Shown: positions 7,913 to 13,539 of the stretch, piece by piece
Position numbering within the stretch: the stretch's first letter is position 1
Layout of the letters: each line of letters opens with the position of its first letter
Assembly (NCBI GenBank): GCA_964513445.1
Contig: CAZEMM010000058.1
Span: 1-13,539 of the forward strand
From: Butyricicoccus_A sp964513445
GTDB lineage: Bacteria > Bacillota > Clostridia > Oscillospirales > Butyricicoccaceae
DNA length: 13,539 bases
Direction of reading: 5' to 3'
Position numbers and translations under genes: made by a program
The notes under the pieces: generated by a model
What the model was told of the DNA's origin: nothing
Databases searched by the model: none
What the model saw: only the letters and a program-made list of their open reading frames with translations

Positions 7913-8230
7913 TTACTTTTTTTCACGCAGCAGCACCGCGCGGATTACGCCGCGCGGATCATGCACGAGCAGGATGACCACCCAAATGACCAGCGCCAAT
8001 GCAATGACGGACAAACCAAGAAAGGTGTCGTTCAGCATATCTGCTGCCGCGGGCGCAAAATACGCCGCGCCTATCTCCATATATTCCGCGATGGCATCCA
8101 CCAGCCACATCAGCGATGCGCCCCAGAACATCCAGCACAGCACGCCAAGCCGCAGCTGCGACCGCGATTCATTGCAGTACCATACCACGGTGCTGACAAC
8201 CGCCGCAAAAACCGTAAGCAGCAGTGTCAT
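7913..8230 (-). CDS. Small hydrophobic membrane protein, unknown function
   Basis: A 105-residue protein I do not recognise. It has three likely membrane segments, near residues 3-19 (LLLTVFAAVVSTVVWYC), 29-46 (VLCWMFWGASLMWLVDAI) and 70-89 (FLGLSVIALALVIWVVILL), and a basic tail (RAVLLREKK). The start ATG 8230 overlaps the stop of the preceding small membrane gene as ATGA, which shows translational coupling. A longer in-frame start at 8290 would overlap that gene much further and lacks a ribosome site. It lies 76 bases upstream of larB on the same strand. Function is unknown; a membrane partner of the upstream protein is the simplest reading. Confidence 0.75.
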   Translation of the reverse strand: MTLLLTVFAAVVSTVVWYCNESRSQLRLGVLCWMFWGASLMWLVDAIAEYMEIGAAYFAPAAADMLNDTFLGLSVIALALVIWVVILLVHDPRGVIRAVLLREKK

Positions 8231-8604
8231 TCCGCGCCCTCCGGCTTTGCCTGTACGATGCGGTTTGCCGCGACGACCATACCGCCCCATACGACTGTAA
8301 CCAGCGTTGCCATACCGACGCCAGAGGTCGCCATCTCCTGCAACATCTCCGCCAGCTCAGCCGGATTGCCCGCAGCGGTCAAGAATGGGAACCATGGCGT
8401 CACCTCGCCATGCCAGACATGCTCAAACGCCAGCAGCGCAGAGCCGCCCCACAGCATATTGGATAGCCAGTTCAGCTTGTCCGCAAAGTGGATACCGTGC
8501 GCCGGCGCAGTGCGCATTTCCGCATCCGTCCCTCGCTTCTTCATCACATGATTGGCCGCAGTGGTCACAATCGCCTCTGCCGCCGGTACCAAAAAGCAAG
8601 CCAT
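8227..8604 (-). CDS. Small membrane protein with FEHVWHGE motif, unknown function
   Basis: A 125-residue protein not assigned to a family. It has a hydrophobic N-terminus (MACFLVPAAEAIVTTAANHV), a short hydrophobic stretch at 47-62 leading into FEHVWHGEVTPWFPF (60-74), and a clear membrane helix at 94-113. The clustered Glu61, His62, His65 and Glu67, with His36 and His39, could bind a metal (inference only). The start is ATG 8604, with GAGGAGG 9 bases upstream. A TTG at 8622 overlaps that ribosome site and is rejected. It sits 44 bases after the DUF362 gene and is coupled to the next small membrane gene by ATGA, so it belongs to the DUF362-lar cluster. Confidence 0.75.
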   Translation of the reverse strand: MACFLVPAAEAIVTTAANHVMKKRGTDAEMRTAPAHGIHFADKLNWLSNMLWGGSALLAFEHVWHGEVTPWFPFLTAAGNPAELAEMLQEMATSGVGMATLVTVVWGGMVVAANRIVQAKPEGAE

Positions 8605-8648
8605 ATTCGTTTGCCTCCTCAATCATAATCCTTTATTCATACTGCCTG

Positions 8649-9539
8649 TCAGCCCTGCCGGTCGAGATCGACCAGCTCATATTCCCGGCTGCCATAGCCG
8701 ATCTGTGCCGCCGACTCGATCGTATGGATGCCGTGCAGCGATTCCACGCGCTCGATGAAATGGTCGCGTCCCGGGTCATCAGACGCATAAATCAAATCCA
8801 TACACGCCTGATCGAGCGCAACAGGATCGAGTGACGACAAAATGCCGATATCCTTCATACAGGGATCCTCCGCTACCGCGCAGCAATCGCAGTCGACGGA
8901 CAGATTCGCCATGATATTGATATATGCAATATTGCCGTGGAACAGGTCGATAACCGAGCCTGCCGCATCCGCCATGCATTCACAGAACGTGTCCTGTGGC
9001 GCCATATGATCCCACACAATATCCTGATCGTCGGTATATGCTGCGGAATGAATGATGCATTTCCCTGCCGTGGACGCGCAGCCAATGGATAGCTGCTTGA
9101 GCGCACCGCCATAGCCGCCCGCTGGATGTCCCTTAAAATGCGCCAACACAATCATGGAATCATAATTCTGGATATTTTTGCCGAGATAATTTTCCTTCAG
9201 CACCAAGCCGTTTGGAATAGCGACACGCAGATCCGGACCCTCCGCGTCCATCAGGTCAACGTCAAAATACTGCGTCCAGCCGTGCTTCTTGATGAGCTTT
9301 CTGTGTTTTTCCGTCGAATTGCGCGCACCGCCGTACGCTGTATTGCACTCCACGACCGTCGCCCCCAGAGAATCAATCATTGGCTTCCAAAAGCCCGGAC
9401 GCAAAAAGTTCTGGTTACCGTCCTCGCCGGAATGCACCTTTGCGGCAATGCGGCCGGTCAGCGGCTTGTCCAGCACCTGATACATGTCCAATACGCGCTC
9501 CGGCGCAATCGTTCTGGTGAAATATACCTTCGGTTTCAT
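8649..9539 (-). CDS. DUF362 domain protein with LarA-like His/Lys/His spacing
   Basis: A 296-residue DUF362 protein. Family functions are mostly unknown. The core HPAGGYGGALK (138-148) followed by GCASTAGKCIIH (153-164) places His138, Lys148 and His164 at offsets 0, +10 and +26. As I recall, LarA uses His174, Lys184 (cofactor link) and His200 (nickel ligand), with the same offsets. The catalytic His108 position of LarA would fall on Ala72 (GGAR). The C-terminal part is cysteine-rich: FCEC (185-188), DCDCC (216-220) and DPC (225-227), a possible Fe-S or other metal site, followed by SSLDPVALDQACMDL. The start is ATG 9539 with AGAGGG 6 bases upstream; longer in-frame starts run through the promoter. 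It heads a cluster ending in larB-larC. Confidence 0.88.
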   Translation of the reverse strand: MKPKVYFTRTIAPERVLDMYQVLDKPLTGRIAAKVHSGEDGNQNFLRPGFWKPMIDSLGATVVECNTAYGGARNSTEKHRKLIKKHGWTQYFDVDLMDAEGPDLRVAIPNGLVLKENYLGKNIQNYDSMIVLAHFKGHPAGGYGGALKQLSIGCASTAGKCIIHSAAYTDDQDIVWDHMAPQDTFCECMADAAGSVIDLFHGNIAYINIMANLSVDCDCCAVAEDPCMKDIGILSSLDPVALDQACMDLIYASDDPGRDHFIERVESLHGIHTIESAAQIGYGSREYELVDLDRQG

Positions 9540-9582
9540 ATACGACCCTCTTTTCCTCTCGTTTTTCGCTCTCATACTGTAA

Positions 9583-9611
9583 ATTATAAACATGAAGTAC
9601 ACGTTCGTCAA
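9583..9611 (-). promoter_or_regulatory. Promoter of the DUF362-lar cluster
   Basis: On the minus strand, TTGACG (9611-9606) and TATAAT (9588-9583) are 17 bases apart, nearly a perfect sigma-A promoter. Transcription would start near 9576, about 36 bases before the ATG at 9539. No terminator is seen before larC, so one transcript could cover all five genes. Confidence 0.85.
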
Positions 9612-9692
9612 ACACATTTTAGAGCAACACCGCATAATTCGACAAGCGTGATTTTGCCAGAAAGCACGCAATCCGAACCCAGAGGCATTGCC

Positions 9693-10259
9693 TTAGATCC
9701 CCTCGTCCTGTCCCTCCGGCATGTCAATGCGAAAACGCGGCGGTATCTCTTCCTCTTGCTGCACACTACACAGTAGATCGCAAAACAGCTGCACGATGCC
9801 GGGCAGCAGCTGCATCAGATAGGTTTGCTGCGGCAGACGAGCGACGGGATCGTCCAATTGCGCCTGCGCAAGACAATCCTCAATGAGCAGCTTCATCGTC
9901 TCATCATTGCGGTGGTACAGCGCCGCAAACTTTGCGCCGCGCTTGAGCGAATACAGGATGTACCGCGCGTGCACGTCCTGCGGCGCGCCTTGCGGCAAAA
10001 TGCTTTGAAATACATTCGCGCGCACCTGTGCCGGAAGTGAGGCGCGCACGCCATCGGCCAATCGGCTGTCCGGCATCAGATCATCCAACAGAAACAGCGC
10101 GACATTGAGATATTCCACGGCAAAGCGTGCTGTCTGCCCGCCTGTAAGTCCGAGATCGCACCGCAGCTCGGCGTTGTGGAACAGATTGTCATATTCCGCC
10201 AGCACAATGTGCTCAAACAGCTGACTGTATTCATCCATACTCAAATATTTGCTTGCCAT
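9693..10259 (-). CDS. Hypothetical cytoplasmic protein, 188 aa
   Basis: I do not recognise this protein. It is 188 residues long with no signal peptide or clear membrane segment. It looks mostly helical (SQLFEHIVLAEYDNLFHNAEL; ETMKLLIEDCLAQAQL) and ends in an acidic tail (MPEGQDEGI). The coding frame is supported by the start at ATG 10259 with a well-placed GAGGAG about 7 bases upstream, by unbroken length, and by the absence of a better frame on either strand. It is on the same strand as the DUF362 gene, but a 153-base gap with a strong promoter separates them, so it need not share their role. Its leader is long and rich in hairpins. Confidence 0.7.
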   Translation of the reverse strand: MASKYLSMDEYSQLFEHIVLAEYDNLFHNAELRCDLGLTGGQTARFAVEYLNVALFLLDDLMPDSRLADGVRASLPAQVRANVFQSILPQGAPQDVHARYILYSLKRGAKFAALYHRNDETMKLLIEDCLAQAQLDDPVARLPQQTYLMQLLPGIVQLFCDLLCSVQQEEEIPPRFRIDMPEGQDEGI

Positions 10260-10325
10260 ATCATTCTCCTCAAGTTTCCTCTGTTTACCTGCGTTGCTTC
10301 ATTGTCCGGCGGGACGCTGCGCACG

Positions 10326-10354
10326 GAGCTTTTACTCTCAGGCGGTAAAAGCTC
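10326..10354 (-). repeat. Perfect 10-bp stem, 9-base loop, in leader of the 188-aa gene
   Basis: GAGCTTTTAC (10326-10335) is the exact reverse complement of GTAAAAGCTC (10345-10354). No T-run follows on either strand, so it is not a normal terminator. It may be an RNA switch element or a protein-binding palindrome. Confidence 0.55.
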
Positions 10355-10398
10355 TGCTCATCATCTATCCCTGTCTGTATCTGATGCTCTATTTTGAG

Positions 10399-10427
10399 AA
10401 CCCCTTCCTCTCTTCACGGAAGGAGTT
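10399..10427 (-). repeat. 10-bp hairpin stabilised only on the minus-strand RNA
   Basis: On the minus strand AACTCCTTCC (10427-10418) pairs fully with GGAAGGGGTT (10408-10399), including one G-U. In the plus-strand RNA the same position would be a C-A mismatch. This hints that the folded RNA is the minus-strand leader of the 188-aa gene. Confidence 0.45.
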
Positions 10428-10658
10428 TCGGCTGCTTTTATTTTATCACATGCCGGACGCCAGCACCATGTCTTTTTACACTTCCGTTAAGCTGCCAGGG
10501 CGATTTTCTATTTGCCTCCGCTTCATCTGCAAATGTCTCTCTGGAATGTATAGGGTGATTTTAATATCAAGGCATATCGACGCCAGCGTGCGGTTCAGCG
10601 TCGACGCAGCCGGAAGCAGCGCGTTTGCGAAGCAAAATACAACGCCGTATCTTTTTTG

Positions 10659-10687
10659 TTGACATCGTCCGCGCAATGCTTTATAAT
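10659..10687 (+). promoter_or_regulatory. Consensus sigma-A promoter of the SOS polymerase unit
   Basis: TTGACA (10659-10664) and TATAAT (10682-10687) are separated by 17 bases: both hexamers and spacer are exact consensus. The start of transcription falls near 10694, inside or next to the LexA box, so repression is needed to keep such a strong promoter silent. Confidence 0.93.
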
Positions 10688-10695
10688 AGATTTAT

Positions 10696-10709
10696 CGAAC
10701 ATATGTTCG
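10696..10709. promoter_or_regulatory. LexA operator (SOS box) of the polymerase-yolD operon
   Basis: CGAACATATGTTCG is a perfect 14-bp palindrome matching the Bacillus/Clostridia LexA consensus (CGAAC-N4-GTTCG). It lies just downstream of the -10 and before GGAGG (10715-10719), where bound LexA would block transcription initiation. Confidence 0.93.
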
Positions 10710-10727
10710 TATTTGGAGGTGGCGACT

Positions 10728-12029
10728 ATGCTGCATGACCCAACCGCAACGCTGCAGGCGGAGCATATCTATCTGTGCATTGATCTGAAGAGCTTTTATG
10801 CATCGGTGGAGTGCGTCGAGCGTGGGCTTGACCCGATGCGCGCCAAGCTCGTCGTGGCCGACCCGGAGCGCACCGGCAACACGATCTGTCTGGCGATCAC
10901 GCCGGCCATGAAGTCGATGGGTATTAAAAACCGCTGCCGCGTGCATGACATTCCGGCAGGTGTGGACTATATCATGGCGCAGCCGCGCATGCAGCTGTAT
11001 ATCGACTACGCCGCGGAAATTTATGGAATTTATCTGCAATATCTCGCTCCGGACGACATCCATGTCTATTCTATCGACGAGGCGTTTTTGGATGTGACGC
11101 ATTATCTCAAGCTGTACCGCATGACGGCAAAGCAGCTTGCGCAGGATATCATGCGGGTGATTATGCAGCGAACCGGCGTATGCGCCACCTGCGGCATCGG
11201 AACCAATCTCTATCTGGCCAAAATCGCGCTGGATATTTTGGCAAAGCATGCACCGGATTGCATCGCCTTTCTTTCGGAGGAAACCTATCGCGCCACGCTT
11301 TGGCGGCACACGCCGCTGACGGATTTCTGGCGCATCGGCTCGGGCACGGCAAACCGCCTGCATAAATACGGCATTACGACGATGGAACAGATCGCCAAGG
11401 CGGATGACCGCTGGCTGCGCCGCTTGTTCGGTGTGGACGCGGAACTTCTGGTTGACCATGCGTGGGGCGTTGAGCCTACCACCATCGCGGATATCAAGCG
11501 ATATCACGGCAAAACAACGAGCATTGGCAGCGGACAGGTGCTGATGCGTGACTATTCATTTGACGAGGCCAGACTGATTGTCAAGGAAATGATGGATTTA
11601 CTGTGCCTCGACCTAGCTGATCGGGGCGTTGTCACCGCGTCCGTCACGCTGCATGTCGGCTATTCGCATGAGCGGGATGTGAAATCTGCACACGGCACTG
11701 CCCGCATTGCACAGGAAAGCAATGTGGATAGCGTGTGGATTCCGGAGGTCGTGCAGCTGTATGAACGCATTGTGCGCCGAGGCATCCCCATCCGCCGTAT
11801 CAACCTAACCTGCAACCGCGTTATCCCCGAACAAGAGGTAGCGGGCGCGCAGTGCAGCCTGTTTGATACGCCGCCCCGGCAGCAGCGCAGCCATGCGCTG
11901 CAAAAAACCATATTGCAGATCAAAAAGCAATATGGTAAAAACGCCATTTTAAAGGGCATGAATTTGGAGGAGGCCGCCACAACGCGCGAGCGCAACCATC
12001 AGATCGGAGGGCATAAAAGTGGTACTTAA
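10728..12029 (+). CDS. Y-family translesion DNA polymerase, UvrX/UmuC/DinB-like
   Basis: A 433-residue Y-family polymerase, the group that copies damaged templates with low fidelity. The catalytic acidic residues are Asp19 (IDLKSFYASVE) and Asp117-Glu118 (VYSIDEAFLDVT). A helix-hairpin-helix-like thumb lies around 200-235 and the little-finger domain around 260-370. A clamp-binding motif QCSLF is at 375-379. The C-terminus (YGKNAILKGMNLEEAATTRERNHQIGGHKSG) is typical of the UvrX-like branch that travels with YolD proteins, including copies on phage and plasmids. The start ATG 10728 has GGAGG 8 bases upstream; longer in-frame starts lie in the promoter. A perfect LexA box precedes it. It overlaps the downstream yolD-like gene by 11 bases. 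Confidence 0.93.
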   Translation: MLHDPTATLQAEHIYLCIDLKSFYASVECVERGLDPMRAKLVVADPERTGNTICLAITPAMKSMGIKNRCRVHDIPAGVDYIMAQPRMQLYIDYAAEIYGIYLQYLAPDDIHVYSIDEAFLDVTHYLKLYRMTAKQLAQDIMRVIMQRTGVCATCGIGTNLYLAKIALDILAKHAPDCIAFLSEETYRATLWRHTPLTDFWRIGSGTANRLHKYGITTMEQIAKADDRWLRRLFGVDAELLVDHAWGVEPTTIADIKRYHGKTTSIGSGQVLMRDYSFDEARLIVKEMMDLLCLDLADRGVVTASVTLHVGYSHERDVKSAHGTARIAQESNVDSVWIPEVVQLYERIVRRGIPIRRINLTCNRVIPEQEVAGAQCSLFDTPPRQQRSHALQKTILQIKKQYGKNAILKGMNLEEAATTRERNHQIGGHKSGT

Positions 12030-12411
12030 CACTGCACAAAGCAGCTGGACACAGACGCGCATGCCGATTTCTCACCGCGCCAAGCAATTTGCACCGTTTG
12101 CCGCGCTGCGGGGGCTGCCGGAGGCGCTGGCAAAAAAGGAAAAGATTCACGTTCCCAAGCGCACACTCACGCAGAGCGCAGCGGAGGAGCTGGACCGCAT
12201 GCTGCACTGGGTACGCGTCGGTCAGCGGGTCACGATCGTCTATTACGCCGTCGACCCGGACACGCACACAGGGGAATATCTGCGGCTGACCGGACTCGTC
12301 TCGCGGTTCAGCCTGACGCAACGCGTGCTCAGCGTTGCCCGCACGACGGTTCCGTTCGCCAATTTATTGGAGCTTCGGCTGGAATCGGACGACGGCGATG
12401 CCTGCCGCTAG
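12019..12411 (+). CDS. YolD-like family protein
   Basis: A 130-residue YolD-like protein. The family commonly sits directly after UvrX-type polymerases and is thought to be a partner or regulator of translesion synthesis; its exact role is not settled. The family signature RMPISHRAKQFAPFAALRG (14-32) is clear. A strand-rich part follows: VTIVYYAVDP (71-80), the GEYLRLTGLVSRFSLTQRVLSV stretch and a final IPF-like VPFANLLEL. The start is GTG 12019, overlapping the polymerase stop (12027-12029), with GGAGG at 12006-12010 inside the polymerase gene. It is thus co-transcribed and coupled, under the same LexA box. Confidence 0.9.
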   Translation: MVLNTAQSSWTQTRMPISHRAKQFAPFAALRGLPEALAKKEKIHVPKRTLTQSAAEELDRMLHWVRVGQRVTIVYYAVDPDTHTGEYLRLTGLVSRFSLTQRVLSVARTTVPFANLLELRLESDDGDACR

Positions 12412-12500
12412 AGCATATGCGTAAATACGATTGCCCTTGCGGATACGTCCAAATTATTTTTGTTTTTTCTTCATTTTTTCGTGCATTTCTACTGAAGACA

Positions 12501-12509
12501 TGCTATGAT
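12501..12509 (+). promoter_or_regulatory. Possible extended -10 promoter for the CbiT-like gene
   Basis: TGCTATGAT (12501-12509) has the TG-N-TATGAT layout of an extended -10 element. It lies behind a strongly T-rich tract (12451-12480). No good -35 is seen at the right distance. Transcription would start near 12516, the base of the following hairpin. Confidence 0.4.
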
Positions 12510-12515
12510 AGAAAA

Positions 12516-12554
12516 GGAAACCCGCCGTGTTTCTTCGCGTGCGGCCGGGATTCC
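12516..12554 (+). repeat. Long stable hairpin in the leader of the CbiT-like gene
   Basis: GGAA (12516-12519) pairs with TTCC (12551-12554). After an A/A mismatch, CCCG (12521-12524) pairs with CGGG (12546-12549), then CCG (12525-12527) with CGG (12542-12544) past one bulged C. That is 11 base pairs, mostly G-C. It ends 28 bases before the ATG and has no T-run on this strand. It may be a 5' RNA stabiliser or a control element. Confidence 0.5.
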
Positions 12555-12582
12555 TGATAACCTTGGCAAAGGAGCGTTTCAT

Positions 12583-13488
12583 ATGGAAAACAACCTTTTT
12601 ACTAATGCACACATTCTGGCATGGCTGCAATATTTTGCGGATAATTCCGAGATCGATTTAGAGGGCATCAAGATTTTGGATATCACGCGCAAGAATAAAA
12701 ATCTGATCCCAACGGTCGAATCGCATCGCTCGGTTCTGGTATTTACCGAAGCAGGCCATCCGGATATCTTTTACCGCATGTATAATGCAGGCCTGGGCGA
12801 ATGCACGGTCATCTATAACGAGGGAAGCGAGCCCTCCGGCCCCATTCTGCAGAGCAAGGTATACGATATGCTGGACCGCGGCATCAACGCCTCCGCCGGC
12901 ATGGTCATCCTCAATCCCAAGGCGCGCAGTACATTTAAGTTTGGCATGAGCAATCAGTCGTTTGCGTTTGGCTCGGTGCGCTATGTCGGCTCGGAGATTC
13001 GCGCGGTTATTCTGAGTAAGATGCAGATTGATATGCAAAAAAACCTGTGTGTCATCTCCGGCGAGTCAATTGCCGTCGAAGCAGCGATTATGGGCAGCGA
13101 GGGAACCGTTATCGCCGTAGAATACAACAAGCGTGACCGCAAGACGCTGGAGGATAACATCAGCCAGTTCGGTCTGAATAACATCACCATTATCGACCAT
13201 GTGGACGAAAGGACGATGGCAGGTCTTCCGGTTCCGGACGTCACAATGCTGGTCGCCTCCGCAAGCATGGAACAGGAAATGAAATGTCTGTTAAAGCTCA
13301 ATCCGAACATGGAATTTGTCATCTATACGCTGGACTTTCAGGTCGCGGCGGAAATGCCCGCGCTGTGCAAGAGCCTCGGCATCGCGGATCCCGATATCAT
13401 TCAGATTTCCGTCTCCAAGCTGACGCACAAAAATACCTTTGATACGCAGCCTGCGCCGTGGATCATCACCGGCAAGGCGGGAGAATAA
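12583..13488 (+). CDS. CbiE/CbiT-like (CobL-type) protein with eroded SAM-binding motif
   Basis: A 301-residue protein. The C-terminal half follows the order of CbiT, the cobalt-precorrin-6B methyltransferase of cobalamin synthesis: GSEIRAVILSKMQID (136-150), SIAVEAAIMGSEGTVIAVEYNKR (162-184), a DNISQFGLNNITII stretch, and ending SVSKLTHKNTF...WIITGK. The N-terminal half resembles only the C-terminal part of CbiE (SVLVFTEAGHPDIFYRMYNAGLGECTVIYNEG, 50-81). The glycine-rich SAM loop, normally D-x-G-x-G-x-G, is reduced to VISGESIAVE (157-166). No cobalamin gene is nearby. It may be a non-catalytic or repurposed homologue. The start is ATG 12583 with AAAGGAG 8 bases upstream; an in-frame ATG at 12505 lies inside the -10 and is rejected. 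Confidence 0.7.
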   Translation: MENNLFTNAHILAWLQYFADNSEIDLEGIKILDITRKNKNLIPTVESHRSVLVFTEAGHPDIFYRMYNAGLGECTVIYNEGSEPSGPILQSKVYDMLDRGINASAGMVILNPKARSTFKFGMSNQSFAFGSVRYVGSEIRAVILSKMQIDMQKNLCVISGESIAVEAAIMGSEGTVIAVEYNKRDRKTLEDNISQFGLNNITIIDHVDERTMAGLPVPDVTMLVASASMEQEMKCLLKLNPNMEFVIYTLDFQVAAEMPALCKSLGIADPDIIQISVSKLTHKNTFDTQPAPWIITGKAGE

Positions 13489-13539
13489 ATCGAGTAGGAG
13501 GCTAGTTACCTAGCCGACCTCTCACACCACCGTGCGTAC
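13489..13539 (-). mobile_element. Group II intron, 3' end only (domain V 3' strand and domain VI)
   Basis: Read on the minus strand, GTACGCACGGTG (13539-13528) matches the 3' strand of group II intron domain V. Domain VI follows: the hairpin GGCTAG-GTAA-CTAGCC (13515-13500), then TCCTACTCGAT with an unpaired A at 13495. That A is 7 bases from the terminal AT (13490-13489), the position expected of the branch-point adenosine. The intron body and any maturase lie to the right of the window. The intron lies antisense to the neighbouring gene and ends directly at its stop codon (13486-13488). Confidence 0.8.

Larger units (their letters stand above)
10260..10658. other. Gene-free intergenic region with several inverted repeats
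   Basis: This stretch separates the 188-aa gene from the polymerase promoter. I find no ribosome site paired with a convincing frame on either strand. It holds inverted repeats at 10304-10315, 10326-10354, 10399-10427 and 10577-10604. The first three would lie in the 5' leader of the 188-aa gene if transcription starts near the candidate extended -10 at 10440-10448 on the minus strand (TGATAAAAT). Positions 10450-10650 contain nothing else I can name. Confidence 0.5.

Noticed and set aside
9655..9692. Terminator after the 188-aa gene
   Set aside because: Only a 5-7 bp interrupted stem with a poor T-run (GTGCTTTCT) is present; not convincing.
10326..10354. Resemblance of CTCTCAGGC to the glycine riboswitch core on the plus strand
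   Set aside because: Only this short string matches. The partner strings of a glycine aptamer are missing, and no glycine-related gene follows.
10249..10662. 137-aa plus-strand open frame before the polymerase promoter
   Set aside because: It starts inside the opposite gene, has no ribosome site and shows no recognisable motif; its composition looks non-coding.
10476..10676. 66-aa minus-strand open frame opposite the SOS promoter
   Set aside because: It has no ribosome site and overlaps the consensus promoter; it appears to be chance.
12412..12500. Terminator after the yolD-like gene
   Set aside because: T-rich runs exist (12451-12480), but no stable stem directly precedes them; only a GCATATGC palindrome and weak CGTA repeats are seen.

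Overview
The window reads as a low-repeat chromosomal segment of a moderately high-GC Firmicute, most likely a Clostridia/Oscillospirales-type gut bacterium (inference). The grounds are the asp23/fakA pair with a nearby recG, a Gram-positive LexA with GAAC-N4-GTTC-type operators, strong GGAGG ribosome sites, a TTG start, and a UvrX-like polymerase paired with a YolD protein.

Layout. Positions 1-120 hold two GC-rich hairpins of unknown origin and the end of the recG terminator. On the minus strand, lexA and recG (2816 to 181) form an ATGA-overlapped operon. A consensus promoter drives it, and a LexA-type palindrome overlaps the -35. Divergently, asp23-like, fakA (DAK2/DhaL fatty-acid kinase) and pth run on the plus strand (3075-5783) and end at a strong intrinsic terminator. 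From 9539 down to 5875 a minus-strand cluster carries a DUF362 protein, two small coupled membrane proteins, larB and larC. LarB and LarC make the nickel-pincer nucleotide (NPN) cofactor. A consensus promoter precedes the DUF362 gene. Upstream lies an unrecognised 188-aa gene with a hairpin-rich leader. At 10659-12411 a textbook SOS unit (consensus promoter, perfect LexA box, Y-family polymerase, YolD-like protein) runs on the plus strand. A CbiE/CbiT-like methyltransferase homologue with an eroded SAM motif follows at 12583-13488. The window ends inside the 3' end of a group II intron on the minus strand, whose terminal AT abuts that gene's stop codon.

How the genes fit together. There are two SOS-controlled transcription units, lexA-recG (sensor/repressor plus fork-remodelling helicase) and the polymerase-yolD pair, which share the same class of operator.

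The most interesting unit is the lar cluster. It has cofactor biosynthesis genes but no larA or larE in view. Its first gene, the DUF362 protein, shows H138, K148 and H164. Their spacing (+10, +26) matches the cofactor-holding His174/Lys184/His200 of lactate racemase LarA, as I remember that numbering. The cluster may therefore encode a new NPN-dependent enzyme together with part of its cofactor pathway. This is a hypothesis from motif spacing and gene context and has not been tested by alignment or structure prediction.
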